Numbered from the stretch's first letter, positions 18,831 through 28,750 are shown. The stretch: 64,000 nt of DNA from Microbulbifer salipaludis (GCF_017303155.1 NZ_JAEKJR010000002.1:558001-622000); one strand, 5' to 3'. Notes: generated from the letters alone by a model not told the origin. Translations and numbers: made by a program.

Positions 18831-19637
18831 TTACTGCGGGATTTTTCCGAGATGCTTGCCCACAACCTGCAGCAGGGGCTTGAAGGTTTTCGGCGTGGCA
18901 CAGACCAGGTTGCCGGATTCCAGGTAGCCATTGCCACCGCGGAAGTCGCTGATCAGTCCGCCGGCCTCTTTTACCAGCAGGGATCCTGCGGCAATGTCCC
19001 AGCTGTTCAAATACATTTCCCAGAAACCGTCGAAGCGGCCCGCAGCCACGTACGCCAGATCCAGTGCGGCAGCGCCGGGGCGGCGGATGCCCGCAGTCTG
19101 GCCGGCCACTTCCTTCATTACCGCCAGATAGGCATCGATATTCTCGAGGGGCTCTCCGTTGAAGGGGATGCCGGTGCCGATCAGTGCGCCTTTCAGGCCC
19201 TGGCGGCTGGAAACCCGGATGCGGCGTCCGTTCAGGGCGGCACCGCGGCCGCGACTGGCGGTAAACTCTTCGCGTTTGATGGGGTCGAGGACCACCGCGT
19301 GCTCAATCTGGCCGCGGTAGCGGCAGGCGATGGAGATCGCGAAGTGGGGGCAGCCGTGGATAAAGTTGGTGGTGCCGTCCAGCGGGTCGATGATCCACTC
19401 GTATTCCGGCTCAGCGCCTTCCTGCAGGCCGCTTTCTTCGGCCAGGATGCTGTGTTTGGGGAACGCCTTGCGCAGGTGATAGATGATCTCCTGCTCACTG
19501 GCCTTGTCCACTTCCGTCACGAAATCGTTGCGACTTTTTTCTTCAAACTTCATCAGGTCGCCGCGCTCCCAGGCGCGTTCGATCAGTTCACCGGCCTTGC
19601 GCGCCGCGCGCAGGGCAATATTCAGCATGGGTTCCAT
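18831..19637 (-). CDS. suhB: Inositol-1-monophosphatase family protein SuhB
   Basis: A 268-aa Mg-dependent phosphatase of the IMPase fold. In enterobacteria SuhB also binds NusA/RNA polymerase as part of the rRNA antitermination complex. Metal-binding motifs are present: E in LAEESG, DPLDGTTNFIHG, and WDIAAGSLLVKEAGG near the C-terminus. The ATG gives MEPMLNIALRAARKAGE, the typical N-terminus. It is divergent from trmJ with a 165-bp shared upstream region, the standard arrangement in gammaproteobacteria. Confidence 0.96.
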   Translation of the reverse strand: MEPMLNIALRAARKAGELIERAWERGDLMKFEEKSRNDFVTEVDKASEQEIIYHLRKAFPKHSILAEESGLQEGAEPEYEWIIDPLDGTTNFIHGCPHFAISIACRYRGQIEHAVVLDPIKREEFTASRGRGAALNGRRIRVSSRQGLKGALIGTGIPFNGEPLENIDAYLAVMKEVAGQTAGIRRPGAAALDLAYVAAGRFDGFWEMYLNSWDIAAGSLLVKEAGGLISDFRGGNGYLESGNLVCATPKTFKPLLQVVGKHLGKIPQ

Positions 19638-19802
19638 AGGAATTCCGCGATCAGTTGTGGATGTCGATGGTAAAAAGCGTTACCGGGCAGGCCGGCGGCG
19701 CGATTGTAGGGATTCCTGTGCAATTTTGCTACACTCCGCGCCCGTTTTGTAACAGGCCCTAGTGTAGCCACTCCTTGTAGTCACTCCGACCGGGTAAACC
19801 AT

Positions 19803-20615
19803 ATGGCGACTTCTCCTTCCGAAACCGCATCCAAATCGGCGTCCCCGCACGCCCTGGCCGCTCTGGACAATATCCGGGTGGTGCTGGTGAATAGCGCGCA
19901 CCCGGGCAATATCGGTGGCGCCGCGCGCGCCCTCAAGAACATGGGGCTGAGCCAGTTATACCTGGTGCAGCCACGGGAATTCCCCGCCGCGAATGCGGTT
20001 TGGCGCGCTGCCGGCGCCGCCGAACTGCTGGACAGTGCGGTGGTTGTGGAAACCCTTGAAGAGGCCGTGGCTGACTGTGGCCTGGTAGTCGCAACCAGCG
20101 CACGGGAGCGCCGCATTCCCTGGCCACTGCTGACGCCGCGGGAGTGCGGCGCGCGCGCGGTAGCGGAAGCCCAGTCTCACCCGGTAGCGCTGGTGTTCGG
20201 GCGTGAAGACCGTGGCCTCACCAATGAAGAGCTGCAGGCGTGTAACTTTCATGTGCATATTCCGGCCAATCCGGAGTATAGCTCCCTCAATCTCGCGACC
20301 GCGGTACAGGTGCTGGTCTACGAGGCGCGTATGGCGGCGCTGGAGGCGGAGAGAGGGGAGGCGCTGAGCTATTCCGACTGGGACCGACCGCCGGCCAAGG
20401 CCGGGGATATGGAGCTCTACTACGACCACCTGCAGCTGGCGCTGGGGGAGCTGGGTTTTATCGACCCGGACAACCCCCGGCAGACGATGACCCGATTGCG
20501 CAGACTGTTCAGTCGCGTGCGTCCGGATGATATGGAGCTGGGTATCCTGCGCGGCATGCTGACCGCCATCCAGAACCACATTCATCGCGCGGGCGGTAAG
20601 GGGCGACCTGACTGA
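19803..20615 (+). CDS. trmJ: tRNA (cytidine/uridine-2'-O-)-methyltransferase TrmJ
   Basis: A 270-aa SPOUT (TrmH-like) enzyme that 2'-O-methylates position 32 of several tRNAs using SAM. Family motifs include NIRVVLVNSAHPGNIGGAAR near the N-terminus and the knot elements LVFGREDRGLTNEEL and NPEYSSLNLATAVQVL. The C-terminal extension specific to TrmJ ends in RLRRLFSR and GILRGMLTAI. It lies between suhB and iscR as in E. coli and Pseudomonas. About 220 bp separate it from iscR, including the IscR-controlled promoter. Confidence 0.95.
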   Translation: MATSPSETASKSASPHALAALDNIRVVLVNSAHPGNIGGAARALKNMGLSQLYLVQPREFPAANAVWRAAGAAELLDSAVVVETLEEAVADCGLVVATSARERRIPWPLLTPRECGARAVAEAQSHPVALVFGREDRGLTNEELQACNFHVHIPANPEYSSLNLATAVQVLVYEARMAALEAERGEALSYSDWDRPPAKAGDMELYYDHLQLALGELGFIDPDNPRQTMTRLRRLFSRVRPDDMELGILRGMLTAIQNHIHRAGGKGRPD

Positions 20616-20676
20616 TTGGTTCGGTCATTGCGCATACCCGGGCCCCGTTTTCTCCGGCAGTAGAGGCGAGCGCCAA

Positions 20677-20701
20677 ATACCCGAGTGTAATACTCGGCTA
20701 T
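20677..20701 (+). promoter_or_regulatory. IscR type 1 binding site, distal
   Basis: ATACCCGAGTGTAATACTCGG plus four bases matches the 25-bp Fe-S-type IscR consensus, with two symmetric substitutions that preserve the dyad. It abuts the next box without spacing. Confidence 0.65.
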
Positions 20702-20726
20702 ATACTTGACTGAAGTAGTTGGTTAT
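20702..20726 (+). promoter_or_regulatory. IscR type 1 binding site overlapping the isc promoter
   Basis: ATACTTGACTGAAGTAGTTG plus five bases is a near-perfect match to ATASYYGACT-N5-AGTCRRSTAT. The probable -35 (TTGACT, 20706-20711) lies inside it and a -10-like CATACT (20729-20734) follows at 17 bp. Holo-IscR bound here would block RNA polymerase, giving the classic negative autoregulation of the isc operon. Confidence 0.8.
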
Positions 20727-20837
20727 TCCATACTCGCGCCCCGATTCAGTGGTGCTGGTCGGGCTGCAGAGCCCGCAGATCGGGCCCACAGGTAAGGGGC
20801 TTCCCAAAGACGAGCCGGGAAAGAGCCAGGAGAAAGT

Positions 20838-21338
20838 ATGCGTTTGACAACCAAAGGGCGGTACGCGGTCACAGCAATGCTGGACCTGGCGTTGCACGCC
20901 GAGCGCGGACCGATCAGTCTGGCGGACATCTCCAAGCGCCAGGATATATCCCTGTCGTACCTCGAGCAGTTGTTTTCCCGGTTGCGCCAGTCTGGCCTGG
21001 TGTCCAGCGTGCGCGGTCCCGGTGGCGGTTACCGCCTGGCCCGCACCACCGCAGAGATTTGCGTGGCCGAAATCATCGACGCGGTCAACGAGTCGGTGGA
21101 CGCCACCAGCTGTGGCGGCAACAGCGACTGCTCTGCCGGTGAGCAGTGCCTTACCCACTACCTGTGGACAGACCTCAGTCATCAGATTCACGGCTTCCTC
21201 ACCGGTATCAGCCTAGCCGATATGGTTGCGCGCGCTGAAGTGCAGGAAGTGGCTCGTCGTCAGGACGGGCGCGATGCGGCGGGTGCCGCAGAGCAGGCGT
21301 TAGAGCAGAAAGTAGCGATTATTGGCGGCTTGCAGTAA
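20838..21338 (+). CDS. iscR: Fe-S cluster-responsive regulator IscR
   Basis: A 166-aa Rrf2-family transcription factor that senses [2Fe-2S] status and represses isc when holo. The winged-helix DNA-binding region (1-70) contains GGYRLAR. The cluster ligands Cys92, Cys98, Cys104 and His107 are all in their E. coli positions. An AGGAG precedes the ATG. It is the first gene of the isc operon and sits behind two adjacent IscR boxes. The C-terminal tail is Ala/Glu-rich and slightly longer than in E. coli. Confidence 0.98.
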   Translation: MRLTTKGRYAVTAMLDLALHAERGPISLADISKRQDISLSYLEQLFSRLRQSGLVSSVRGPGGGYRLARTTAEICVAEIIDAVNESVDATSCGGNSDCSAGEQCLTHYLWTDLSHQIHGFLTGISLADMVARAEVQEVARRQDGRDAAGAAEQALEQKVAIIGGLQ

Positions 21339-21440
21339 GGTGCCGCCGGCCCGGTCAGGCAGGTGGCCCGACCAGTGAGACATTGAGCCTAATCAGTAGT
21401 TTAGCGCCGGTAAACAACCGGCGTGTGGAGAGAGAAGATT

Positions 21441-22655
21441 ATGAAGCTTCCCATTTATCTGGATTATTCGGCAACCTGCCCGGTAGACCCGCGCGTCGCC
21501 AGTAAGATGGCGGAGCAGTTGACCATGGAGGGCAACTTCGGTAACCCCGCGTCCCGCTCCCACGTGTTTGGCTGGAAGGCGGAAGAGGCCGTGGAAGATG
21601 CCCGTCGCCACGTGGCGGAGCTGATCAACGCGGACCCCCGCGAAATCGTGTGGACCAGCGGTGCCACCGAGTCTGACAACCTTGCGATCAAGGGCGCTGC
21701 GCACTTTTACCAGGGCCGTGGCAAGCACATTATCACCTCCAAGATTGAGCACAAAGCGGTACTCGATACCTGCCGCCAGCTGGAGCGCGAAGGGTTTGAA
21801 GTGACCTACCTGAATCCGAAGGAAGACGGCATCGTCTACCCGGAGCAGGTGGCAGAAGCCATGCGCGACGACACCATTCTGGTCAGTTTGATGCACGTCA
21901 ACAACGAGATTGGCGTGATCAACGATATCGCGGCCATCGGTGAGCTGTGCCGTGAGCGCAAGATCATCTTCCACGTGGACGCCGCTCAGAGCCCTGGCAA
22001 GATCGATATCGACCTGGCGGAAATGAAGGTCGACCTGATGTCGTTCTCCGCTCACAAAATTTACGGCCCCAAAGGCATCGGTGCCCTGTACGTGCGCCGC
22101 AAGCCGCGTGTGCGTCTCGAAGCCCAGATGCACGGTGGTGGTCACGAGCGCGGTATGCGTTCCGGCACTCTGCCTACCCACCAGATTGTTGGCATGGGTG
22201 AAGCCTTCCGAATTGCCAAGGAAGAAATGGCGGAAGAGGCCAAGCGTGTGCTGGCCCTGCGTGATCGCTTCTGGAACCAGATTTCTGATATGGAAGAGGT
22301 GCACATTAACGGTTCTGTTGAGCAGCGTGTGCCCGGCAACCTGAATGTCAGTTTTGCGTTTGTAGAAGGCGAGAGCCTGATCATGTCGCTGAAAAACCTG
22401 GCGATTTCCTCCGGTTCTGCCTGCACCTCCGCGAGCCTGGAGCCCAGTTATGTACTGCGGGCCCTGGGCGTGAACGATGAGCTGGCCCACAGCTCCCTGC
22501 GTTTCAGTTTCGGCCGTTTCACCACGGAACAGGATGTGGATATTGCGGCCAAAGAAGTAAGGCAGGCGGTCGAAAAACTGCGCGAACTGTCTCCGCTGTG
22601 GGATATGTATAAGGATGGTGTTGATCTCAGCACCATCGAGTGGGCGGCGCATTAA
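21441..22655 (+). CDS. iscS: Cysteine desulfurase IscS
   Basis: A PLP enzyme that takes sulfur from cysteine for Fe-S clusters, thiolated tRNAs and other cofactors. The 404-aa length equals that of E. coli IscS. The start [12 protein letters not shown] is preceded by GGAGAGAGAA; an in-frame GTG at 21423 lies within this purine-rich tract and was rejected. The PLP-lysine motif [10 protein letters not shown] and the mobile-loop active Cys in [13 protein letters not shown] are present. It lies between iscR and iscU. Confidence 0.98.
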   Translation: MKLPIYLDYSATCPVDPRVASKMAEQLTMEGNFGNPASRSHVFGWKAEEAVEDARRHVAELINADPREIVWTSGATESDNLAIKGAAHFYQGRGKHIITSKIEHKAVLDTCRQLEREGFEVTYLNPKEDGIVYPEQVAEAMRDDTILVSLMHVNNEIGVINDIAAIGELCRERKIIFHVDAAQSPGKIDIDLAEMKVDLMSFSAHKIYGPKGIGALYVRRKPRVRLEAQMHGGGHERGMRSGTLPTHQIVGMGEAFRIAKEEMAEEAKRVLALRDRFWNQISDMEEVHINGSVEQRVPGNLNVSFAFVEGESLIMSLKNLAISSGSACTSASLEPSYVLRALGVNDELAHSSLRFSFGRFTTEQDVDIAAKEVRQAVEKLRELSPLWDMYKDGVDLSTIEWAAH

Positions 22656-22664
22656 AGCGACTGC

Positions 22665-22722
22665 GCGAGCGTCTGGCGGCGCCCAGTGACCACCACCAGC
22701 CGCATGCTCGCAACGCTTTAAT
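22665..22722. repeat. Intergenic repeat, copy 2 (after iscS)
   Basis: CTGCGCGAGCGTCTGGCGG at the left and CCACCACCAGCCGCATGCTC at the right correspond to the two ends of the longer element at 3768-3903. The ends GCGAGCG and TGCTCGC are partly complementary, so the transcript between iscS and iscU can form a stem. Confidence 0.5.
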
Positions 22723-22765
22723 GAAGTTGAAGTGCGAATTTGAGAATATTTGAGAGGGTATAGTC

Positions 22766-23170
22766 ATGGCCTATAGCGATAAAGTAATTGACCACTATGA
22801 ACACCCGCGCAACGTTGGTCGTCTCGACGACAACGCGGACAACGTGGGTACCGGCATGGTCGGCGCGCCGGCCTGTGGCGACGTTATGCGCCTGCAGATC
22901 CAGGTGAATGACAGCGGCATCATTGAAGACGCCAAGTTCAAAACCTACGGCTGCGGCTCTGCCATTGCATCAAGTTCCCTGCTGACCGAGTGGGTGAAAG
23001 GCAAGAGCCTGGACGAGGCCGCGCAGATCAAGAACACCGAAATCGCCGAAGAGCTGGCATTGCCGCCGGTGAAAATTCACTGCTCCGTACTCGCGGAAGA
23101 TGCGATCAAGGCGGCAGTGAAGAATATCCGTGAAAAGCGCGGCGAAAAGTCCGAAGAAGCGGCAGGCTGA
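22766..23170 (+). CDS. iscU: Fe-S cluster scaffold protein IscU
   Basis: A 134-aa scaffold on which [2Fe-2S] clusters are built with sulfur from IscS, then released by HscA/HscB. Ligands Cys37, Asp39, Cys63 and Cys106 are conserved, as is the HscA recognition motif LPPVK (99-103). The Glu/Lys-rich C-terminal tail is a few residues longer than in E. coli. GAGAGGG lies upstream of the ATG. Confidence 0.98.
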   Translation: MAYSDKVIDHYEHPRNVGRLDDNADNVGTGMVGAPACGDVMRLQIQVNDSGIIEDAKFKTYGCGSAIASSSLLTEWVKGKSLDEAAQIKNTEIAEELALPPVKIHCSVLAEDAIKAAVKNIREKRGEKSEEAAG

Positions 23171-23216
23171 GTTCGCGGATCGGCCCAGTGATTATCGGTA
23201 GGGAGTAGCAACCGAC

Positions 23217-23540
23217 ATGGCAATTACCATGACCCAAGCAGCCCAGGCCCATGTCGCCAAACAATTGGCGAGCCGGGGAAAGGGTATCGGTATTCGCGTC
23301 GGCGTAAAGACCGCCGGCTGTTCCGGTATGGCTTATGTCCTCGAATTTGTGGATGAGGCTGCGCCAGAAGATACGGTATTTGAAGGCGATGGCGTGAAGC
23401 TGGTGGTAGACCCCAAGAGTCTCGCCTACCTCGATGGCACCGAGCTGGATTTCGTGAAGGAAGGGCTGAACGAAGGTTTTGCCTTCAAGAATCCCAACGT
23501 GAAGAATGAGTGCGGCTGCGGCGAGAGCTTCCACGTTTAG
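23217..23540 (+). CDS. iscA: A-type Fe-S carrier IscA
   Basis: A 107-aa carrier that accepts clusters or iron and passes them to apoproteins, important for [4Fe-4S] maturation. The three ligands Cys35, Cys99 and Cys101 (AGCSG and ECGCGESF) are in standard positions. It follows iscU and precedes a terminator-like hairpin that separates it from hscB. Confidence 0.97.
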   Translation: MAITMTQAAQAHVAKQLASRGKGIGIRVGVKTAGCSGMAYVLEFVDEAAPEDTVFEGDGVKLVVDPKSLAYLDGTELDFVKEGLNEGFAFKNPNVKNECGCGESFHV

Positions 23541-23561
23541 ACGGAAGCAATCAGGCAGCAG

Positions 23562-23594
23562 AAGGCCGGATGCCTGGTGCATGCCGGCCTTTTT
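23562..23594 (+). terminator. Terminator-like hairpin inside the isc operon
   Basis: AGGCCGG (23563-23569) pairs with CCGGCCT (23584-23590) and is followed by TTTTT. It lies 22 bp after iscA and about 120 bp before hscB. It would lower hscBA-fdx-iscX expression relative to iscRSUA unless a separate promoter exists. Confidence 0.65.
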
Positions 23595-23714
23595 GTTATC
23601 GGTTTTGTTATCGGTGCCACTTTGTTTCCGGCCAAATGTATTGCCCGCTACGGAGCCGTCTAACGGAAGCCTCTCGTAGTACGCGCTAGTACGTGACCCT
23701 TATGGAACTGCACC

Positions 23715-24239
23715 ATGGAACTGCAACAGAATTACTTTGAAATCTTCGGCTTGCCCGTGGCTTACGAGGTAGACCGGCAGGCACTGTCAAAGCGATACCG
23801 CGAGCTGCAGCAGGAATTTCATCCGGACCGTTTCGCCGCAAAATCGGAGCGGGAGCAGATGCTGTCGATGCAGTATGCCGCGCAGATCAATGAAGCGAAC
23901 AATACCCTGAAAGACCCGGTGGCCCGCGCGGCTTACCTGCTGCAGCTGGCCGGTGTTGAAATCAGCCCGGAACAGACCACCGCCGATGGCGAATTTCTGA
24001 TGCAGCAGATGGTGTTGCGCGAACGTCTGGAAGACGTGCGTGGCGCCACCGATCCCGAGGCGGAGCTGGCGTCGCTGGAGCGTGAAGCATCACAGCTGTT
24101 TACCGCACAGGAGTCTGCGTTTTCTTCCGCCCTGGATGCCGCTGAGCTCGAGGCCGCCAAAAGTGCGTTACTGAAACTCCAGTTTCTCGCCAAGCTGCAG
24201 CGGCAGATTGAAGCACTTGAAGAAGATTTGCTGGACTGA
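23715..24239 (+). CDS. hscB: J-domain co-chaperone HscB
   Basis: A 174-aa co-chaperone that brings IscU to HscA and stimulates its ATPase. The N-terminal J domain has the essential HPD motif (QEFHPDRF, about residue 35). A C-terminal three-helix IscU-binding domain follows. The ATG gives MELQQNYFEIFGLP. The gene is spaced 40 bp from hscA. Confidence 0.96.
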   Translation: MELQQNYFEIFGLPVAYEVDRQALSKRYRELQQEFHPDRFAAKSEREQMLSMQYAAQINEANNTLKDPVARAAYLLQLAGVEISPEQTTADGEFLMQQMVLRERLEDVRGATDPEAELASLEREASQLFTAQESAFSSALDAAELEAAKSALLKLQFLAKLQRQIEALEEDLLD

Positions 24240-24278
24240 AACGAATTTATTGTTGGACCAACACTTTCACAAAACGAT

Positions 24279-26159
24279 ATGGCATTACTGCAGATTTCCG
24301 AACCCGGCCAAACCCCTGAGCCCCACCAGCGCAAGCGCGCGGTGGGAATCGACCTGGGCACCACCAACTCGCTGGTGGCGACCGTCCGCAGTGGTTCCGC
24401 GGAATCACTGCCCGCCGAAGACGGGCGGGTGATCCTGCCCTCTGCGGTGCGCTATACCGAAAGTGGCGTTGAGGTGGGTTACGGCGCGCGTGCGGCGGCC
24501 GGTGAAGACCCCTACAACACCCTGATCTCGGTCAAGCGATTCATGGGGCGCGGTCTGGCAGACATCAAGAGCTTCGGCGATCAGCTGCCGTACCACTTTG
24601 CTGAAGACGATGGAGGTATGCCGGCGATCGAAACCGTTGCCGGTGCGGTCAACCCGGTACAGGTGTCTGCGGAGATTCTCAAGGTGCTGGCCAAGCGCGG
24701 TGCCGCGTCCCTTGGCGGGCCGCTGGATGGTGCGGTAATTACCGTGCCTGCCTATTTCGATGAAGCCCAACGCCAGGCCACCAAGGATGCGGCTAGGCTC
24801 GCGGGCCTCAAAGTGCTGCGCCTGCTCAACGAGCCCACCGCCGCGGCGGTGGCCTACGGTCTCGACAAGCCTGAAGAGGGCAGCGACGCGGTCGACAAAA
24901 CCATCGCGGTGTATGACCTCGGTGGTGGCACCTTTGATATTTCCATTCTGCGCCTGTCCAAGGGTGTTTTCGAAGTGCTCTCCACCGGCGGTGACAGTGC
25001 CCTTGGTGGCGACGATTTTGACCGCGCCGTGGCCGAGTGGATCGCGGTGGAAGCGGGGCTGGGCACCGACCACGACGCCTCTGCCCAGCGCAATTTACTG
25101 AATGCCGCCTGCGCCGCCAAAGAGGCGCTGGCAAGCGAGGCAGCCGTAGCGGTCAATTACGGCAACTGGTCGGCGGAACTGAGCCGCGATAAGCTTGCCG
25201 AGCTGCTGGATCCGCTGATTGCCAAAACCCTCCGTGCCTGCAAGCGTGCCCTGCGCGATGCGGATCTGTCCGCGGAAGATATTGCCGAAGTGGTGCTGGT
25301 AGGCGGCTCGACGCGCACCCTGCGCGTGCGCGAAAAAGTGCAGGAATTCTTCGGTCGCGAACCCCATGCGGATATCGACCCGGATCAGGTGGTCGCCATT
25401 GGCGCGGCCCTGCAGGCGGATGTGCTGGTGGGCAACAAGTCCCGTGAAGACCTGCTGTTGCTGGATGTGATCCCGCTGTCGCTGGGCATCGAGACCATGG
25501 GTGGTCTCACCGAAAAACTGATTCACCGCAACACCACCATTCCTGTCGCCAAGGCTCAGGAGTTCACCACCTTCAAGGACGGCCAGACGGCCATGGCCAT
25601 TCACGTGGTGCAGGGCGAGCGGGAGCTGGTGCAGGACTGTCGTTCACTGGCGCGCTTCGAACTGCGCGGCATTCCGCCGATGGTGGCTGGTGCGGCGCAT
25701 ATTCGCGTAACCTTCCAGGTGGATGCGGACGGCCTGCTGTCGGTGACAGCAATGGAAAAAAGCAGCGGTGTACAGGCGGAGATCACCGTCAAACCGTCCT
25801 ACGGACTGGGGGATGCCGACATCACCCGCATGCTGCAGGACTCCTACGCCAATGCCGAAGAAGACATCGCCGCGCGTGCCTTGCGCGAGGCCCAGGTAGA
25901 AGCCGAGCGGACCCTCGAGGCCATGCTGGTGGCGCTGAACGAAGACGGCGCCGATCTGCTGACGGAGGGCGAGCTGGGGGCACTGGAGCGCGCAATGCAG
26001 GCGCTGCGCCTGGCCCACAATGGTGGCACCCCGGAAGAAATTCGCAGCCGCATTGACGAGCTGAACACGCTGTCTGAGCCTTATGCCGCGCGCCGCATGG
26101 ACAAGTCCATCAAACGCGCCATGCAAGGCCACAGCCTGGATGAATTCGACAAGCCCTGA
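24279..26159 (+). CDS. hscA: Hsp70-class chaperone HscA
   Basis: A 626-aa specialised Hsp70 that drives cluster transfer from IscU by ATP hydrolysis. The nucleotide-binding domain shows [24 protein letters not shown] and VLVGGSTR. The substrate-binding domain and lid follow from about residue 390. Its length and position between hscB and fdx are standard. Confidence 0.97.
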   Translation: MALLQISEPGQTPEPHQRKRAVGIDLGTTNSLVATVRSGSAESLPAEDGRVILPSAVRYTESGVEVGYGARAAAGEDPYNTLISVKRFMGRGLADIKSFGDQLPYHFAEDDGGMPAIETVAGAVNPVQVSAEILKVLAKRGAASLGGPLDGAVITVPAYFDEAQRQATKDAARLAGLKVLRLLNEPTAAAVAYGLDKPEEGSDAVDKTIAVYDLGGGTFDISILRLSKGVFEVLSTGGDSALGGDDFDRAVAEWIAVEAGLGTDHDASAQRNLLNAACAAKEALASEAAVAVNYGNWSAELSRDKLAELLDPLIAKTLRACKRALRDADLSAEDIAEVVLVGGSTRTLRVREKVQEFFGREPHADIDPDQVVAIGAALQADVLVGNKSREDLLLLDVIPLSLGIETMGGLTEKLIHRNTTIPVAKAQEFTTFKDGQTAMAIHVVQGERELVQDCRSLARFELRGIPPMVAGAAHIRVTFQVDADGLLSVTAMEKSSGVQAEITVKPSYGLGDADITRMLQDSYANAEEDIAARALREAQVEAERTLEAMLVALNEDGADLLTEGELGALERAMQALRLAHNGGTPEEIRSRIDELNTLSEPYAARRMDKSIKRAMQGHSLDEFDKP

Positions 26160-26209
26160 GGGGCCATTCGACAAGCCCCGCGGGGCGTTTAAGACCGAGA
26201 GTTGAGAAA

Positions 26210-26548
26210 ATGCCGAAAATAGTTTTCCTGCCCCACGAAGAATTGTGTCCGGAAGGCAAGGTGATCGAAGTGGAGCCGGGTGTCACCGTGTGCGATGCGG
26301 CACTGCAGCACGGCGTTGAAATCGAGCACGCCTGTGAGAAGTCCTGCGCCTGTACCACCTGCCATGTGATCGTGCGCGAGGGGTTCGATTCCCTCGGGGA
26401 GCCGGACGAGCTGGAAGAAGACATGCTGGACAAAGCCTGGGGCCTGGAGCCCGAATCGCGCCTGTCGTGCCAGGCGGTTGTGGATAAGGAAGACCTGGTG
26501 GTCGAGATTCCCAAGTACACCATCAACCAGGTTTCCGAGCGCCACTGA
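26210..26548 (+). CDS. fdx: ISC-type [2Fe-2S] ferredoxin
   Basis: A 112-aa adrenodoxin-like ferredoxin that supplies electrons for cluster assembly on IscU. Ligands Cys42, Cys48, Cys51 and Cys87 occupy the same positions as in E. coli Fdx. The additional Cys46 is also present. It is co-directional with hscA and iscX. Confidence 0.97.
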   Translation: MPKIVFLPHEELCPEGKVIEVEPGVTVCDAALQHGVEIEHACEKSCACTTCHVIVREGFDSLGEPDELEEDMLDKAWGLEPESRLSCQAVVDKEDLVVEIPKYTINQVSERH

Positions 26549-26616
26549 GCCGCGCCGGTTTTTCGGTACGACACCTATTCAGCGCTACGTAATCAGCACA
26601 CATTGAGGGCAGCAAC

Positions 26617-26811
26617 ATGAAGTGGACGGACATTCACGATATTGCCATTGAGCTCTGCGACCGCCATCCGGACGTCGACCCGCTGCAGGTCAACTTCGTC
26701 GATCTGCGCCAGTGGGTGATGGATCTGCCGGAGTTTGACGACGACCCTAATCGCTGCGGCGAGAAGATTCTGGAGGCCATTCAGGCGGCCTGGATCGAAG
26801 AGAACGAATAG
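26617..26811 (+). CDS. iscX: IscX (YfhJ), Fe-S assembly modulator
   Basis: A 64-aa acidic protein that binds IscS and iron and modulates desulfurase activity. It starts MKWTDIHDIAIELCDRHPDV and contains the conserved VNFVDLRQWVMDLPEF and DDPNRCGEKILEAIQ signatures. It is the last gene of the isc operon. Confidence 0.96.
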   Translation: MKWTDIHDIAIELCDRHPDVDPLQVNFVDLRQWVMDLPEFDDDPNRCGEKILEAIQAAWIEENE

Positions 26812-26861
26812 TCGCATTCTCAGTGCGAACTTCACTAGTACAAACTTCACTCGACTATGCG

Positions 26862-26867
26862 TATAAT
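26862..26867 (+). promoter_or_regulatory. Candidate -10 element of the ndk promoter
   Basis: A perfect TATAAT lies 51 bp after iscX and 137 bp before ndk. No convincing -35 is spaced correctly, although two TTCACT direct repeats lie upstream (26831 and 26846). It suggests that ndk has its own promoter. Confidence 0.4.
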
Positions 26868-26930
26868 CCGCGCTCCGCGACCTGCATTGGTTAATTAATC
26901 ATCAGTTCGCCCGTTGAGAGAATTCAGGGA

Positions 26931-26953
26931 AGAGCAACTCCGGTTGCTCTTTT
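26931..26953 (+). terminator. Terminator-like hairpin in the ndk leader
   Basis: AGAGCAAC-TCCG-GTTGCTCT is an 8-bp perfect stem ending in a run of four T. It lies downstream of the candidate ndk promoter and upstream of the ATG. It may end isc transcripts or act as a leader attenuator. Confidence 0.55.
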
Positions 26954-27003
26954 CGTATCTGAAAGAAACACAATTTTTTAAAACGCTAGCAATGGAGAAA
27001 ACC

Positions 27004-27429
27004 ATGGCCCTGGAACGCACCCTGTCCATCATCAAGCCGGACGCCGTAGCCAAGAACGTGATCGGCGAAATCGAGAGCCGCTTCGAGAAAGCCGGTCTGC
27101 GCATCGTTGCCATGAAAATGGTTCAGCTGTCTCAGGAAAAGGCTGAAGGCTTCTACGCCGAGCACAAAGAGCGTCCTTTCTTCAAGGATCTGGTTGAATT
27201 CATGACTTCCGGCCCGGTTGTTGTACAGGTTCTGGAAGGCGAAAACGCCATCCTGGCCAACCGCGACCTGATGGGCGCTACCAACCCGAAAGAAGCCGAC
27301 GCCGGCACCATCCGCGCTGACTTTGCCGACAGCATCGACGCCAACGCGGTACACGGCTCTGACTCTGCCGCTTCCGCCGAGCGCGAAGTGAGCTACTTCT
27401 TCTCTGACGAAGAAATCTGCGCACGTTAA
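27004..27429 (+). CDS. ndk: Nucleoside diphosphate kinase
   Basis: A 141-aa enzyme that transfers the gamma-phosphate among NTPs and NDPs through a phospho-histidine. It starts [18 protein letters not shown]. The active-site His is in NAVHGSDS near residue 117. GGAG sits 8 bp before the ATG at 27004; the upstream ATG at 26992 overlaps this Shine-Dalgarno and was rejected. The gene lies between iscX and rlmN. Confidence 0.98.
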   Translation: MALERTLSIIKPDAVAKNVIGEIESRFEKAGLRIVAMKMVQLSQEKAEGFYAEHKERPFFKDLVEFMTSGPVVVQVLEGENAILANRDLMGATNPKEADAGTIRADFADSIDANAVHGSDSAASAEREVSYFFSDEEICAR

Positions 27430-27457
27430 TTGCTGCTGTCTCGCAATAGACGACGTG

Positions 27458-27478
27458 GGAGCCCGCCCGGCGGGCTCC
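27458..27478 (+). terminator. Hairpin after ndk
   Basis: GGAGCCCG pairs with CGGGCTCC around a 5-nt loop. No T-run follows, so it may protect the 3' end or slow transcription rather than terminate it. Confidence 0.4.
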
Positions 27479-27521
27479 TGCCGCGTAACTCCTATTCGCA
27501 CCCCCGGTGCAAGGTGAACCC

Positions 27522-28682
27522 ATGACCGACGTACAAACCGTACAAGCCGAAACCCATCAAGCGGAAAAAGTGAACCTGCTGGGCCTGTCTGTGGACAAGC
27601 TCGCGGACTTCTTTGCCGGTTTGGGCGAAAAGCGCTTCCGTGCGGTGCAGGTACTGAAGTGGATTCACCAGAACGGCGTGGACGATTTCGAGCAAATGAC
27701 CAATGTCAGCAAGGCCATGCGTGCCAAGCTGGCAGAAATCTCCGAAGTGCGCGCCCCCAAGGTCCTCAAGCAGATGGACTCTGCCGATGGCACCCGCAAG
27801 TGGCTGATCGAAGTCGCCGGCGGCAATGTGATCGAGACCGTGTATATCCCCGATGGTGACCGCGGCACCCTGTGTGTGTCCTCCCAGGTGGGCTGCTCGC
27901 TGGATTGCAGCTTCTGCGCCACCGGTAAACAGGGTTTCAACCGCGACCTGACCGCCGCCGAGATCATTGGTCAGGTGTGGATCGCGTGTAAGTCGTTCGG
28001 GCAGTTGCAGCCCAACGGGCCGCGCAAAGTAACCAACGTGGTGATGATGGGCATGGGCGAGCCCCTGCTCAATTTCGACAACGTGGTCGATGCCATGAAC
28101 CTGATGATGGAAGACAATGCCTACGGCATCTCCAAGCGTCGGGTAACCCTGAGTACTTCCGGTGTGGTGCCGGCCCTGGATCGCCTGGCTGAGGTGACCG
28201 ATGTGAGCCTGGCCATTTCCCTGCACGCGCCTAACGACGAGCTGCGCAATGTGCTGGTGCCGATCAACAAGAAGTACCCCATCGCCATGCTGCTCGACAG
28301 CGCCAAGCGCTATATCGAGAACATGCCGGACAATCATCGCAAGATGACCATCGAGTACACCATGATCCGGGAAGTGAACGATCGCCCGGAGCACGCAGAA
28401 CAGCTGGCCGAGCTGCTGCGCGATGTGCCGGTGAAGATAAATCTGATACCCTTCAATCCGTTTGAGCTGTCCGACTATCAGCGGGTCAGCAATAACGCTT
28501 TGCGACGTTTTCAACAGATTTTGTTGGACAAAGGCTATACCGTAACCGTGCGTACCACCCGTGGGGATGATATTGCCGCGGCCTGTGGCCAGCTGGCCGG
28601 TCAGGTGAATGACCGCACACGCCGCTCCGAGCGCTATCGCAACGCCGAGCGCCCGGTGAGGATCGTCAGCCCCCAAGCATAA
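27522..28682 (+). CDS. rlmN: 23S rRNA/tRNA adenine-C2 methyltransferase RlmN
   Basis: A radical-SAM enzyme that methylates A2503 of 23S rRNA and A37 of some tRNAs. The 386-aa protein has the cluster motif CSLDCSFC with Cys125, Cys129 and Cys132, and Cys118 as in E. coli. [10 protein letters not shown] is the SAM-binding GEP-type motif. AAGGTG precedes the ATG at 27522. An in-frame GTG at 27507 lies too close to that RBS. Confidence 0.96.
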   Translation: MTDVQTVQAETHQAEKVNLLGLSVDKLADFFAGLGEKRFRAVQVLKWIHQNGVDDFEQMTNVSKAMRAKLAEISEVRAPKVLKQMDSADGTRKWLIEVAGGNVIETVYIPDGDRGTLCVSSQVGCSLDCSFCATGKQGFNRDLTAAEIIGQVWIACKSFGQLQPNGPRKVTNVVMMGMGEPLLNFDNVVDAMNLMMEDNAYGISKRRVTLSTSGVVPALDRLAEVTDVSLAISLHAPNDELRNVLVPINKKYPIAMLLDSAKRYIENMPDNHRKMTIEYTMIREVNDRPEHAEQLAELLRDVPVKINLIPFNPFELSDYQRVSNNALRRFQQILLDKGYTVTVRTTRGDDIAAACGQLAGQVNDRTRRSERYRNAERPVRIVSPQA

Positions 28683-28750
28683 CTCTTGCACCGCCGAAGG
28701 GATCCGGCGTGCGCTGGTAGTACGCACCCGATAACCACAAGGTGAAGCTC

